Position numbers and translations under genes: made by a program
Notes under the pieces: model-generated
Seen by the model: only the letters and a program-made list of their open reading frames with translations
What the model was told of the DNA's origin: nothing
Databases searched by the model: none
Part shown: positions 52,025-60,513 of the stretch, one piece after another
How positions within the stretch are numbered: position 1 is the stretch's first letter
Layout: every line of letters begins with the position of its first letter
From: Nitrospirota bacterium
GTDB lineage: Bacteria; Nitrospirota; Thermodesulfovibrionia; Thermodesulfovibrionales; UBA6898
Length of the DNA: 64,000 nucleotides
Assembly (NCBI GenBank): GCA_021825365.1
Contig: JAKAHR010000004.1
Span: 1-64,000, forward strand
Reading direction: 5' to 3'

Positions 52025-53323
52025 TCAGTCTTCCTCTTTGCCCTCGACCCTGATGAAGACCGTCTTTCCCACGACCACCGGAAGCCTGTTAATCTCCCGC
52101 ACCGCCCGGGTCACGTCCTTCTCCCTCGCCCTGTGTGTCAACACAACCAGGGGCACCGCCTTGCTGGCATGTCTGCCCTTCTGGATGACCGATACGATGC
52201 TGATATGGTGCTTACCGAGGATGCCGGATATCTTTGAAAGGACCCCGGGCTTATCAAGCGCAGAAAACCTGAAATAATACATGGACATTACGTCATCCAT
52301 CTTCATCAGGTTCTTCTTTCCTGAAAGCGATTGCCTGCCCGCAGCCCTCCCCGCGGTCTTGTCGGAGATGCCCCGGGCGATCTCGGCGATATCACTCACC
52401 ACGGCGCTCCCGGTCGGCATATCACCCGCCCCCCTGCCGTAATAGAGGGTGGAGCCGACCGCGTCGCCTTCCACATATATGGCGTTATACACCCCGTCAA
52501 CCTTTGAGATAAGATATTCCTCGGGGACCATGGTGGGATGGACGCGCAATTCGATCTTTCCGCCGACCTCTTTGGCGATCGCCAGGAGCTTCAGCTTGTA
52601 CCCCAGCTCCCGGGCAAAGTCTATGTCCATCGGCGATATCCAGGATATACCCTCTGCATAGACATCCTTTACGCTGTACCGCGCACCATAGGCGAGGGAT
52701 GCGAGGATGGCCAGCTTGTGGGCTGAGTCGATTCCTTCAATATCGTAGGTGGGGTCAGCCTCCGCGTACCCCAGCCGCTGGGCCTCCTTCAGCACTTCCG
52801 AGAATTCAGCGCCCTCGTCCGTCATCTTGGTGAGGATATAATTGGTAGTGCCGTTGATGATGCCGTAGATCGCCCGTATCCTGTTGGCCACGAGGCCTTC
52901 ACGAACGACCTTGATGATCGGTATCCCCCCCGCAACAGAGGCCTCGAAACCCACCTCAACCCCCGCCTTCCGGGCCGCACTGAATATCTCGTTCCCATGG
53001 GTCGCAAGGAGCGCCTTATTTGCGGTGACGACGTGCTTTCCGGCGGCGATCGCCCTCAGCATCAGGTCCTTTGCAAACGTGGTGCCTCCGACGAGTTCCA
53101 CGATGATGTCGATCTCCGGGTCATTGATGAGGCTTCCCGCATCTTTTGTCAGTGTCCCTTTGGGGAGTTTGATGCCCCTGTCGCGCCTGGTGTCGAGGTC
53201 GGCGATCCTCCTGAGATTGATATCCACGCCGGTCCGCTCGCGCAGGAGTCCCCGGTTGTTGACCAGAATCCTGGCGGTCCCTGTCCCTACTGTCCCGAAT
53301 CCTACAATTCCCACGTTAATCAT
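52025..53323 (-). CDS. hom: homoserine dehydrogenase
   Basis: Reduces aspartate semialdehyde to homoserine, precursor of threonine and methionine. 432 residues. NAD(P)-binding [13 protein letters not shown] (~7-19), catalytic domain with [20 protein letters not shown]-like [14 protein letters not shown] and the [10 protein letters not shown] stretch, and a C-terminal ACT domain ([19 protein letters not shown]) for allosteric control by threonine. No aspartokinase is fused or adjacent. It overlaps the aminotransferase gene by 4 bp. Confidence 0.96.
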   Translation of the reverse strand: MINVGIVGFGTVGTGTARILVNNRGLLRERTGVDINLRRIADLDTRRDRGIKLPKGTLTKDAGSLINDPEIDIIVELVGGTTFAKDLMLRAIAAGKHVVTANKALLATHGNEIFSAARKAGVEVGFEASVAGGIPIIKVVREGLVANRIRAIYGIINGTTNYILTKMTDEGAEFSEVLKEAQRLGYAEADPTYDIEGIDSAHKLAILASLAYGARYSVKDVYAEGISWISPMDIDFARELGYKLKLLAIAKEVGGKIELRVHPTMVPEEYLISKVDGVYNAIYVEGDAVGSTLYYGRGAGDMPTGSAVVSDIAEIARGISDKTAGRAAGRQSLSGKKNLMKMDDVMSMYYFRFSALDKPGVLSKISGILGKHHISIVSVIQKGRHASKAVPLVVLTHRAREKDVTRAVREINRLPVVVGKTVFIRVEGKEED

Positions 53324-54495
53324 TTGTTCAAAACCCTCTTTATTCCTGAAGTAGCCTGGCGGATGCGATGCTCATTTTCCACCAGGGCGAATCTCACATG
53401 CTGGTCCCCGCCCTCGCCGAAGCCGACGCCGGGAGAGACCGCAACTCCCCCCTTCTTTATGAGGAGCTTGCAGAACTCAAGGGAACCCATCTTCCTGAAA
53501 GGCTCGGGGATTTCAGCCCAGGCGAACATCGTAGCCCGGGGAGGTTCGATGATCCATCCCGCCTGCCTGAGGCCCTTGACCAGGACATTGCGCCTCCGCT
53601 CATAGACCCGCCTGATGTCTTCGACACATTCCTGCGGCCCGCGCAGGGCGATGATACTGGCTATCTGTATCGGCTGGAACATGCCATAGTCAAGGTAGCT
53701 CTTGATCTTGATGAGAGCGCCGACGATTTCCCTGTTGCCGACGCAGAAGCCGACCCTCCATCCTGCCATCGAATAGCTCTTGGTGAGGGAGAAGAACTCG
53801 ACGCCCACGTCCCTGGCTCCCGGCACCTGCAGAAAACTCGGGGCCTGGTACCCATCGTAGACAAGGTCTGCATAGGCGAGGTCGTGCAACACGATGATCT
53901 TGTTCTCCTTCGCGAAATCGACCACCTTCCGGAAGAAATCGAGCCCGTCGACGACCTCCGTCGTGGGATTGTGGGGGAAGTTTATGATCAGCATCTTTGG
54001 CCTGGGCCAGGCCGTCTTGTACGCCTTCTCCAGCTCGCTGAAGTAGTCTATCCCCGGTCCGATCGGCACGGTCCTCACCTCTCCGCCGGCTATGATGACA
54101 CTGTACGGATGGATCGGGTACGCCGGCGTCGGGGTGAGAACAACGTCCCCCGGCACGATCGTGGCAAGCACCAGGTGGGAGAGCCCTTCCTTCGATCCGA
54201 TGGTCACGCAGGTCTCGGAATCAGGGTCGAGGTCAACATCGTAACGCCGCCTGTACCATTCGCTGATCGCCATTCGCAGTTGCGTGATGCCCTTGGAAGC
54301 TGAATACCGGTGGTTCTTTCCCTTCCGTGCGGCATCCACGAGTTTGTCAACGATATGTTTCGGAGTGGCGCCGTCGGGATTGCCCATGCCGAGGTCGATG
54401 ATATCCTCGCCCCGCCGCCGCGCCTCCATCTTCAGGTTGTTCACGATGGCAAATACATACGGAGGCAACCGCTTGATCCTGTTGAACTCGAACAT
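53320..54495 (-). CDS. PLP-dependent aminotransferase (AlaC/AspC type)
   Basis: 391 residues, fold type I. The PLP Lys is in [14 protein letters not shown], the [10 protein letters not shown] and [11 protein letters not shown] blocks bind cofactor and substrate, and the N-terminus [14 protein letters not shown] with [11 protein letters not shown] matches alanine/2-oxobutyrate-type transaminases (AlaC) more than aspartate ones. An LL-diaminopimelate or methionine-related role cannot be excluded, given coupling to hom. It lies 2 bp after lipA and overlaps hom by 4 bp. Confidence 0.9.
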   Translation of the reverse strand: MFEFNRIKRLPPYVFAIVNNLKMEARRRGEDIIDLGMGNPDGATPKHIVDKLVDAARKGKNHRYSASKGITQLRMAISEWYRRRYDVDLDPDSETCVTIGSKEGLSHLVLATIVPGDVVLTPTPAYPIHPYSVIIAGGEVRTVPIGPGIDYFSELEKAYKTAWPRPKMLIINFPHNPTTEVVDGLDFFRKVVDFAKENKIIVLHDLAYADLVYDGYQAPSFLQVPGARDVGVEFFSLTKSYSMAGWRVGFCVGNREIVGALIKIKSYLDYGMFQPIQIASIIALRGPQECVEDIRRVYERRRNVLVKGLRQAGWIIEPPRATMFAWAEIPEPFRKMGSLEFCKLLIKKGGVAVSPGVGFGEGGDQHVRFALVENEHRIRQATSGIKRVLNK

Positions 54496-54497
54496 CC

Positions 54498-55391
54498 CTA
54501 CTCATCCTCCTCTGCCGGAGCCCGTCCCGACACCGCCGGCCTCGGGCCCGGATCACCGTTGTACATCTCATCGGCGTTCATGGAGCTGCGCACCAGGGGG
54601 CCGGAGGCTACAAACCTGAACCCCATCGCAAGAGACCTCTCCCGGAGGTCTTCGAAGACCTCCGGCCGGATGTATTCTACCACAGGCAGGTTCATTCTCG
54701 TGGGCTGAAGATACTGTCCGATCGTGAGAAAATCACAGCCGGCCTTTGCCAAATCCTGGAGAAGACGCTCCACCTCGGCAGGGGTTTCTCCGAGGCCGAG
54801 CATGAAGCCGGATTTGACGAATAGATCAGGCGCCATATCCTTCGCCGCACGGAGCACCCCAAGGGAACGTCGGTAATCGGCAGCCGGTCTGACGGACGGA
54901 TACAGCCTCCTTATTGTCTCTACGTTATGGTTGAAGACATCGGGCCTTGCCTGGAGGACCGTTCCCAGCGCCTTCCTGTCTCCCCTGAAATCAGGGGTGA
55001 GCACCTCCACCTTTGCCGACGGGAGCCTCAGCCGTATCGCCTCTATCGTACGGCTGAAATGCCGCGCCCCTCCGTCGGCAAGATCGTCCCTCGTGACCGA
55101 GGTGACGACTACGTACCGCAATCCCAGCTCAGCGGCGGCAGCAGCCACGTTGTCAGGCTCGTTTTCGTCAGGAGGCGCGGGATGTCCCGAGACGACCGAG
55201 CAAAACCCGCAATTTCTCGTGCAGTGCGAGCCAAGGATCATGAAGGTGGCGGTCGGACGCGCAAAACAGCGCCCCATGTTGGGGCACCGAGCCTCCTCAC
55301 AGACAGTAGAGATCCGGTGGCGACGGAGAAGGCTCCGTGTCTCGTGCAGTCCGGGGACATGCGCAGTCCTTATCCATTCCGGGAGTCTCAT
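54498..55391 (-). CDS. lipA: lipoyl synthase (radical SAM)
   Basis: Inserts two sulfurs into octanoyl groups on lipoyl domains. 297 residues. The auxiliary cluster ligands [12 protein letters not shown] are Cys31, Cys36 and Cys42; the radical SAM cluster [11 protein letters not shown] gives Cys57, Cys61 and Cys64. [14 protein letters not shown] and FNHNVETI are family signatures, and the Arg-Ser-Ser end [11 protein letters not shown] supplies the conserved Ser ligand. The ATG at 55391 is preferred over a TTG three codons upstream. No lipB is beside it; lipA heads the leftward lipA-aminotransferase-hom run. Confidence 0.96.
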   Translation of the reverse strand: MRLPEWIRTAHVPGLHETRSLLRRHRISTVCEEARCPNMGRCFARPTATFMILGSHCTRNCGFCSVVSGHPAPPDENEPDNVAAAAAELGLRYVVVTSVTRDDLADGGARHFSRTIEAIRLRLPSAKVEVLTPDFRGDRKALGTVLQARPDVFNHNVETIRRLYPSVRPAADYRRSLGVLRAAKDMAPDLFVKSGFMLGLGETPAEVERLLQDLAKAGCDFLTIGQYLQPTRMNLPVVEYIRPEVFEDLRERSLAMGFRFVASGPLVRSSMNADEMYNGDPGPRPAVSGRAPAEEDE

Positions 55392-55455
55392 GATCACCAA
55401 AAAGTATACCTCACCGCCGTGTGATGCCGAAAGAAAGGGGGTCCTGGAAATAAGA

Positions 55456-55476
55456 AGCCCACCGCTGGGGTGGGCT
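55456..55476 (-). terminator. Rho-independent terminator of the cold-shock gene
   Basis: Minus strand stem AGCCCACC/GGTGGGCT with a five-base loop followed by TCTTATTT, 30 bp past the csp stop. Confidence 0.85.
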
Positions 55477-55505
55477 CCATGTGTCTTTCGCGATATATTG
55501 TATGA

Positions 55506-55709
55506 TTACAGCCTCATGACATTGATTGCCTTGAGTCCCTTTGCCCCCTCTTCTATTTCGAATTTGACCCTTTCCCCCTCGGCAAGGGTCTTAAATCCGT
55601 CCGCAACGATTGACGAGTAGTGCACAAAAATATCCTGGCCATTATCCTGCTGGATAAAACCATACCCCTTCTTCTCGTTAAACCACTTGATAGTCCCTTC
55701 TGCTGCCAT
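55506..55709 (-). CDS. cold-shock domain protein
   Basis: 67 residues, a full CspA-type OB fold that binds single-stranded RNA or DNA. RNP-1 KGYGFIQQ (~residues 14-21) and RNP-2 DIFVHYSSI (~25-33) are intact. The start is fixed by [15 protein letters not shown] and a strong AGGAGG. The longer in-frame stretch up to 55856 is the leader and promoter, not coding. Monocistronic, with a consensus promoter, a 5'-terminal hairpin and a terminator. Confidence 0.96.
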   Translation of the reverse strand: MAAEGTIKWFNEKKGYGFIQQDNGQDIFVHYSSIVADGFKTLAEGERVKFEIEEGAKGLKAINVMRL

Positions 55710-55746
55710 ACTGCTCGAGTCCTCCTTTTCCCCCGGGGGGATGCTA

Positions 55747-55766
55747 GTTACCCGACATCGGGTAAC
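55747..55766 (-). promoter_or_regulatory. 9-bp inverted repeat at the 5' end of the csp leader
   Basis: GTTACCCGA and TCGGGTAAC separated by two bases. With the start site predicted near 55763, almost the entire repeat forms the first bases of the transcript. It may be a 5' hairpin that stabilises the mRNA or senses temperature, or a protein operator just below the -10. Confidence 0.6.
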
Positions 55767-55769
55767 CTT

Positions 55770-55798
55770 TTTATACCACGGTGTCCTGTGGTTGTCAA
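55770..55798 (-). promoter_or_regulatory. consensus sigma-70 promoter of the cold-shock gene
   Basis: Minus strand TTGACA (55798-55793), 17-base spacer, TATAAA (55775-55770). It is one of the best promoters in the window. Confidence 0.85.
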
Positions 55799-55927
55799 GG
55801 GCAAAAACGGCGTAAACAAAGGGTTCTGTGTCGAATCGGCTCACCTGCCGGCCCATTGATTATCCATGAGGATTACTGGTACAACAATATGCATGATATC
55901 TGAATCGAGAGAAGACCCGGACAGGCG

Positions 55928-56446
55928 ATGAGAGGAGAAACACAACAGACATGGAAGCCCGTATCCAGGGGCAGCCTCCTCATCGGGCTCTCCGCCTTCA
56001 TCGCATTTCTGATCTCCGCCTTCGTCGACAGCGACGGATTCCTCGTCCTTGACTACGTCAACCTGCCGTTCCATGAGTTTGGCCACCTGTTCTTCAGAAT
56101 CCTTGGCGAGGCAGCCGGGATATGGGGCGGAACAATCATGCAGCTCCTGATCCCCTTCGGCATCCTCGTGAGCTTCTCCCTGAGGAGGGAAACCGCGGGA
56201 GTGGCCTTCAGCGGTCTGTGGCTGGGAGAAAGCCTGCTGAATATCTCGGTATATATTGCCGATGCGGAGAAGATGGAGCTTCCCCTCGTCGGCGGCGGGG
56301 AGCACGACTGGAACACCATCCTTTCGGGGCTGGGCATGCTCGGCCATGATACGACGATTGCGGGCATCGTCCGTGTTGCGGGCTGGATGATCATGATTTC
56401 CGCCGTTGTCTGGTTTGCCATACGAGGGATAAAGGGTTCTGAGTGA
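55928..56446 (+). CDS. membrane protein with HEFGH metal-binding motif
   Basis: 172 residues, four probable TM helices (~17-33, 66-84, 93-110, 145-166). HEFGH at 49-53 matches the HExxH zinc-protease motif at the edge of a membrane segment (NLPFHEFGHLFF). GGEHDWN (124-130) and GHD (139-141) provide possible further ligands. Size and topology recall minimal M50-like intramembrane peptidases, but the NPDG motif of S2P enzymes is missing. Peptidase activity is an inference. Its own rightward promoter may be TTGATT/TACAAC (55856-55885, 18-base spacer). The 90-bp gap after it holds two hairpins without T-runs. Confidence 0.75.
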   Translation: MRGETQQTWKPVSRGSLLIGLSAFIAFLISAFVDSDGFLVLDYVNLPFHEFGHLFFRILGEAAGIWGGTIMQLLIPFGILVSFSLRRETAGVAFSGLWLGESLLNISVYIADAEKMELPLVGGGEHDWNTILSGLGMLGHDTTIAGIVRVAGWMIMISAVVWFAIRGIKGSE

Positions 56447-56536
56447 ATCCTGCCGGGGGGCGTTCCCCCGTCGGAAGAAGGAAGCAAACGCACGATCCGG
56501 CATCCATGCGGTGCCGGGGAAAAAAATACACGGCAG

Positions 56537-57067
56537 CTATGACGCCCTGCTGAAAAAGCCGATCGCCTCCTTCACGCTGCTGAGGTCCACCTTCGTGTTC
56601 AGGCAGGGTCCGAAGGGACGTTCGTTCGTAACTCCGATGATGGGGATGGGGTAGGTGTCCACAAGCCCGCTTGAGAGGTCTCTCTCGCAGGCGACCGCAA
56701 CGATCGCCTCGGGCTTCGCCTCCATCACGACCTTGCGCGCTATCGTCCCTCCCGTTGCAACAAAGAGATCCAGTTTGTTTTCCTCCGCGATACCGATCAG
56801 GTCCTTGATCTCGCAGCGGCCACACCGTTCACAGTTATAAATATTGTGCGTGAGCCTGATGGTGCATTCGTCGATCTGGAGGCAGTGGGGAAGCAGCAGG
56901 AGGATCTTCTTCGTCCTCGTCCCCTCCTGTCTGACGAGCCGGTTGTTGAGACCGATCACCAGTCGCTGAAGGGCCTCCCTCTTCCCCTTGAAAAAGGCCC
57001 CGCATATCATGAGCAGGGGATACAGCACTTTAAGCACGACGCCCCTGAGGAGTCTAGAGGGATTCAA
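56537..57067 (-). CDS. DUF116-domain protein
   Basis: 176 residues. An N-terminal hydrophobic segment (~10-27) is followed by the DUF116 body: KKILLLLPHCLQIDECTIRL with an early Cys, CERCGRCEI (three Cys, cluster-like), LFVATGGTIARKVV, VACERDLSSG and a final PFGPCLNTKVD. The conserved cysteines suggest an iron-sulfur or zinc site; the function is unknown. Members often sit with fmt and def, as here, where it overlaps the fmt stop by 14 bp. Confidence 0.9.
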   Translation of the reverse strand: MNPSRLLRGVVLKVLYPLLMICGAFFKGKREALQRLVIGLNNRLVRQEGTRTKKILLLLPHCLQIDECTIRLTHNIYNCERCGRCEIKDLIGIAEENKLDLFVATGGTIARKVVMEAKPEAIVAVACERDLSSGLVDTYPIPIIGVTNERPFGPCLNTKVDLSSVKEAIGFFSRAS

Positions 57068-57986
57068 AGGACACCCCCTCCTTCAGCCGCCTGCCGTTCG
57101 CAAAGGCAGCCGCGGGCATCGCCTTTTTGCCCGCAGGCTTCAACTCCCGAAGCAGCAGAATCCCCCTGCCGGTGCCGACGGCGATGCCTCCGGCAGAGAT
57201 ATCCTGTATCCTGCCCGGGGCAAACACCTGTTCCTGATCAGACACGGAGGACCTGATCACCGTTAGCTTTTCCCCCGCGAGGTGGCAAAAAGCGCCCGGC
57301 CAGGGGTATGTCCCCCTGATCAGGCCGAATATCCTCCTGGCGGTCATCGTCCAGTCTATCCTTCCATCATCCTTTGTAAGAGGCGGCGCAAAGGTGGCCT
57401 CCCCGTCCTGCGGCCGCGGGGCAAGGATGCCGTCCTTCAGCTCCCTGAGCGTCCTTGCCAGAAGCAAGGCCCCCATCGTCGCGAGTCTCGCCCCGACTCC
57501 TGCCGCATCGTCATCGTCGGTGATCGGGGTCTCCTGCTGGAGCAGCACCGGCCCGGTATCAAGCCCCTCGTCCATCTTCATCGTCGTGATCCCCGTCTTT
57601 TCCTCTCCGTTTATCAGGGCCCACTGAATGGGGGCTGCGCCGCGGTATTTCGGGAGGAGCGAGCCGTGGACATTGATGCACCCAAGGGGAGGCAGGTTTA
57701 GCACCGCAGGAGGGATGATCCTGCCATAGGCGACAACGGCTATCGCATCCGGCCCGTGGGATCCCAGCTCTCGGGCAAATGACTCATCCCGGATCCGTTG
57801 CGGCTGGATAACGGGAATACCCTTCATCAGGGCGAATTCCTTCACCGGCGGCCGGGAGAGGTGATGCCCTCTTCCCTTGAGCTTGTCCGGCTGGGTGACG
57901 ACGAGCGCCACTTCGTGACCCGCATCCAGCAGAGCCTTCAGGGAAGGGACCGCAAAATCCGGGGTGCCGAAGAAAATGATTCGCAT
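57054..57986 (-). CDS. fmt: methionyl-tRNA formyltransferase
   Basis: Formylates initiator Met-tRNA with 10-formyl-THF. 310 residues. RIIFFGTPDFAVPSLKALL begins the protein; INVHGSLLPKYRGAAPIQWA carries the catalytic Asn-His-Ser region and GITTMKMDEGLDTGP the family block. A C-terminal OB domain follows. The ATG at 57986 is 8 bp after the def stop; codons upstream to 58100 belong to def. Confidence 0.97.
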   Translation of the reverse strand: MRIIFFGTPDFAVPSLKALLDAGHEVALVVTQPDKLKGRGHHLSRPPVKEFALMKGIPVIQPQRIRDESFARELGSHGPDAIAVVAYGRIIPPAVLNLPPLGCINVHGSLLPKYRGAAPIQWALINGEEKTGITTMKMDEGLDTGPVLLQQETPITDDDDAAGVGARLATMGALLLARTLRELKDGILAPRPQDGEATFAPPLTKDDGRIDWTMTARRIFGLIRGTYPWPGAFCHLAGEKLTVIRSSVSDQEQVFAPGRIQDISAGGIAVGTGRGILLLRELKPAGKKAMPAAAFANGRRLKEGVSFESL

Positions 57987-57993
57987 GGAAGGC

Positions 57994-58503
57994 TTACTTC
58001 CCTGCTTTTTGAACTTTCCTGAAACGCTTCTTGAAAAACTCTCTCTTGATGGGACTGATCCGGTCGATAAGGAGAATGCCGTCAAGGTGGTCGATCTCAT
58101 GCTGCAGGGCGACGGCGAGCACTCCCTCGCCCTCGACTTCGTATCCCTTCCCTTCCCTGTTTACGGCCCTCACAATAACCCTCTCGGCGCGCCGCACCTT
58201 GGCGGTATAGTCAGGCACGCTCAGACATCCCTCTTCAAACTCGAACTCCCCTTCCCTGAGCACAAAGACCGGATTGATGAGGACCAGCAGGGGGATGTCA
58301 GCGCCCTTTGTACTGATGTCGATCACTGCCAGACGCTTCGACACACCCACCTGCGGGGCGGCAAGGCCGACCCCCGGAGCGGCGTACATGGTCTCGATCA
58401 TGTCGTCGATGAGGGTCTGAAGCCCGGCGTCGATCGCCTCTACAGGCAGCGCCTTCTGCTTCAAGACCGGTGCGGGATACTTCTTGATATCTAATACAGC
58501 CAT
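57994..58503 (-). CDS. def: peptide deformylase
   Basis: Removes the N-formyl group from nascent proteins. 169 residues. Motif 1 GVGLAAPQVG, motif 2 EGCLS with the metal-binding Cys, motif 3 QHEIDHLDG with the two His ligands and the catalytic Glu. First gene of def-fmt-DUF116. A TATAAT ends 11 bases above the ATG, giving a leader of about 5 bases. Confidence 0.97.
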   Translation of the reverse strand: MAVLDIKKYPAPVLKQKALPVEAIDAGLQTLIDDMIETMYAAPGVGLAAPQVGVSKRLAVIDISTKGADIPLLVLINPVFVLREGEFEFEEGCLSVPDYTAKVRRAERVIVRAVNREGKGYEVEGEGVLAVALQHEIDHLDGILLIDRISPIKREFFKKRFRKVQKAGK

Positions 58504-58514
58504 GGACTTTCTCT

Positions 58515-58520
58515 ATTATA
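58515..58520 (-). promoter_or_regulatory. -10 element close to def
   Basis: Minus-strand TATAAT (58520-58515) in an AT-rich patch; no convincing -35. The predicted start lies about 5 bases above the ATG. The gap of 146 bp up to the divergent gene otherwise shows only a possible rightward TTGCTT/CATTAT pair. Confidence 0.5.
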
Positions 58521-58649
58521 AAATATTTTCTCCGGCCCGGTCGATACGCCGCGGTGGGTTCGTTGCTTTTTCCGGCAAAGAGTGGCATTATGTAAAAATG
58601 TCAACATTGGATGACCCGGACAGGGACCGGGTTCCGGCATGGAAGAGAT

Positions 58650-59384
58650 ATGCTGCCCGGTAACAGCACATACAACAGACCTGTTTTCCTGTTCTTACTG
58701 ATCGTCCTGGCGACAGCCTGTGCAACCGCCGCCTTCTGGGCCGGCGAGCCGAAGAACAGCCTCCCCCTGCCGGACAAGACCCACATGGAAGAGGTGCATA
58801 CCATCGCTGTGCCGCCCTTCTATGGAGACACGGTCGAGTGGAGGGAACTGACCCAGGAGACACTCTCATCCGTTGGCCCAAGACTGACGGTGATCCCCCT
58901 GCAAAAGGTGGACGCAGCAGCCCAGATGAAGAAGGAACTGGCCGGCTCCGGACCCGATGCCCGCGCCGAAATCCTGGTCAGGATCGGCAGACAGATACAC
59001 GCAGATGCGGTCGTAAACGGCATCGTCCTGTGGAAGGAAAAACCCGAGATCATCCTCCAGGTCATCTCCTGCCGGGATGGCGGCGTCGTCTTCTGGCAAT
59101 CCGCAGACTTCTCGATCAAGGAAGGCCCTTCTGCGCAGGGCCAGCGCGAATTGCTGTCTCAGATGCTCGGGCCGGTGAAGGAGAACGCCGGCAAACGGGA
59201 AAAGCCGGTCCCGCCGCCACCGCCTAGGCCAAAGGTGGAGCCGGCCCCCAAACCGGAGCTGAATCCGAATTCCGAGACCCAGCACAGGAACGAGACGCCG
59301 AAGCCGGAAAAGAAGTCAAAGGCCGACAAGCGCAGGAAGGGAAGCAAACCTCCGCCGTCGACTGAAGACGTCGGCCCTATGTGA
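58650..59384 (+). CDS. exported lipoprotein-like protein with Pro/Lys-rich tail
   Basis: 244 residues. A signal-like N-terminus (PVFLFLLIVLATACATA) with a Cys at its end suggests a lipoprotein, though the lipobox is weak. Residues ~50-165 form an alpha/beta domain (HTIAVPPFYGDT, LTVIPLQKVDAAAQMKKEL, DAVVNGIVLWKE, ILQVISCRDGGVVFW) resembling TolB-N/GNA1162-like envelope domains. From ~180 to the end the chain is Pro, Lys and Glu rich and probably disordered. ATG with GGAAGAG upstream. First gene of the rightward run to rpe. Function not known. Confidence 0.75.
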   Translation: MLPGNSTYNRPVFLFLLIVLATACATAAFWAGEPKNSLPLPDKTHMEEVHTIAVPPFYGDTVEWRELTQETLSSVGPRLTVIPLQKVDAAAQMKKELAGSGPDARAEILVRIGRQIHADAVVNGIVLWKEKPEIILQVISCRDGGVVFWQSADFSIKEGPSAQGQRELLSQMLGPVKENAGKREKPVPPPPPRPKVEPAPKPELNPNSETQHRNETPKPEKKSKADKRRKGSKPPPSTEDVGPM

Positions 59385-59386
59385 CC

Positions 59387-60505
59387 ATGGAGCAGATCCC
59401 GGACATCAGGATGCAGTGCCCGAAATGCCGCAGGGAGTTCGGCATGGACTCTGTCTATTGCGACGATTGTTCGGCGATGCTCGAGCCGGTTGAAATCGAA
59501 ACGACCTCCTCCGCTGCAGAGGCGTCTGAGGAAAAGCGGACCGTGATTATCAAGATGACATCCCCGGAGGATGCGGCCATATCCGAAGAAAAGATAGAGG
59601 ATGTCGCGATAGAGAACCTCAAGGCGGATATTGAGGATAAGTTCGTCAGTACCCTCCTCCTGGAGCTGGACCAGCTGCAAAAGCGGCTCGGCGCCAAGGA
59701 GACTCACCTCTCCGGCATCCAGGGAAACGGGGCAGGTTCCGACCAGCGGGAATATCTGACACGCATCGGATCGGCGGAGGCGGAGATCGATAACCTGTTG
59801 AAGAAGATCACCAGGATCGAGACGATCCTCGACAACCTCCGCGACCAGATAGGAACGGACATCTCCCGGCTCGAGGCCCGGATAGCTACCCTGAATAAAC
59901 CGGGGCTTTCCGGCCTTTTTTCTGATGCAGGCAGGTACTACCGGATGCTCTCTGCCGAACTCAGGACAAAGAAGGCGCTGCTCGAGGTGATCCAGAAGAA
60001 GCAGCCGCCCGGTTCCGTTTCTCCGGCAAAGAACCTGAAACCCCTTGTCATCGCTGCTGCCATTGTCGTTGCTGTCACCGTATCGGTGGCCGTCTATGTC
60101 ACCTCCCGCAGGCAGGGAACCGCCGCTGTCGCCGGGCCGCAGACTCCCGCGGCGCAAAAGACCGGCATAGCGGAGCAGGATATCGTCGCCCTCCTCGAGG
60201 ACATCAAGAAGGCTAATCTCAGCAAGGATATCTCCCTCTGGGAATCGCGCTACTCGAAGGCATATCTCGCCACCGGCAAGCGGCAGGGCATCCTGGATCA
60301 ATGGGCCAGGGTCGACTACCGATCCCTGTACTATGTCGTTGACGATGTCAGAACGGGCGGTAACAGCGCCAACGCTGTCGTGACCTGGAGGATGGAGCTC
60401 GCCTCCCGAAGCGACGGCAGTACAAATACCGTCGAACAGCGCCTCCTCGCCGACTTCATCCTGGAAGACGGCGTCCTCAAGATAGCCTCGGTCAGGAAAC
60501 AGTAA
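59387..60505 (+). CDS. zinc-ribbon, coiled-coil, single-TM protein, unknown
   Basis: 372 residues. An N-terminal zinc ribbon (CPKCRREF...CDDC, residues ~11-30) is followed by an acidic stretch, a long coiled coil (~75-190: LELDQLQKRL, AEAEIDNLLKKITRIETIL), one TM (~222-243: PLVIAAAIVVAVTVSVAVYV), a linker and a C-terminal ~110-residue domain with NTF2/SnoaL-like text (DIKKANLSKDISLWESRYSK, DYRSLYYVVDDV). The zinc ribbon should be cytoplasmic and the NTF2-like domain periplasmic. The ATG at 59387 or a GTG two codons before overlaps the upstream stop. Function unknown. Confidence 0.72.
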   Translation: MEQIPDIRMQCPKCRREFGMDSVYCDDCSAMLEPVEIETTSSAAEASEEKRTVIIKMTSPEDAAISEEKIEDVAIENLKADIEDKFVSTLLLELDQLQKRLGAKETHLSGIQGNGAGSDQREYLTRIGSAEAEIDNLLKKITRIETILDNLRDQIGTDISRLEARIATLNKPGLSGLFSDAGRYYRMLSAELRTKKALLEVIQKKQPPGSVSPAKNLKPLVIAAAIVVAVTVSVAVYVTSRRQGTAAVAGPQTPAAQKTGIAEQDIVALLEDIKKANLSKDISLWESRYSKAYLATGKRQGILDQWARVDYRSLYYVVDDVRTGGNSANAVVTWRMELASRSDGSTNTVEQRLLADFILEDGVLKIASVRKQ

Positions 60506-60513
60506 TCTCCGGC

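Noticed and set aside
56447-56536. Hairpins CGGGGG/CCCCCG and CCGGCA/TGCCGG as terminators
   Set aside because: No T-run on either strand at the right side; listed only as gap content.
59159-60301. Open frame of 380 codons opposite the zinc-ribbon protein
   Set aside because: The plus-strand gene has a zinc ribbon, coiled coil and TM in order; the antisense frame is low-complexity.
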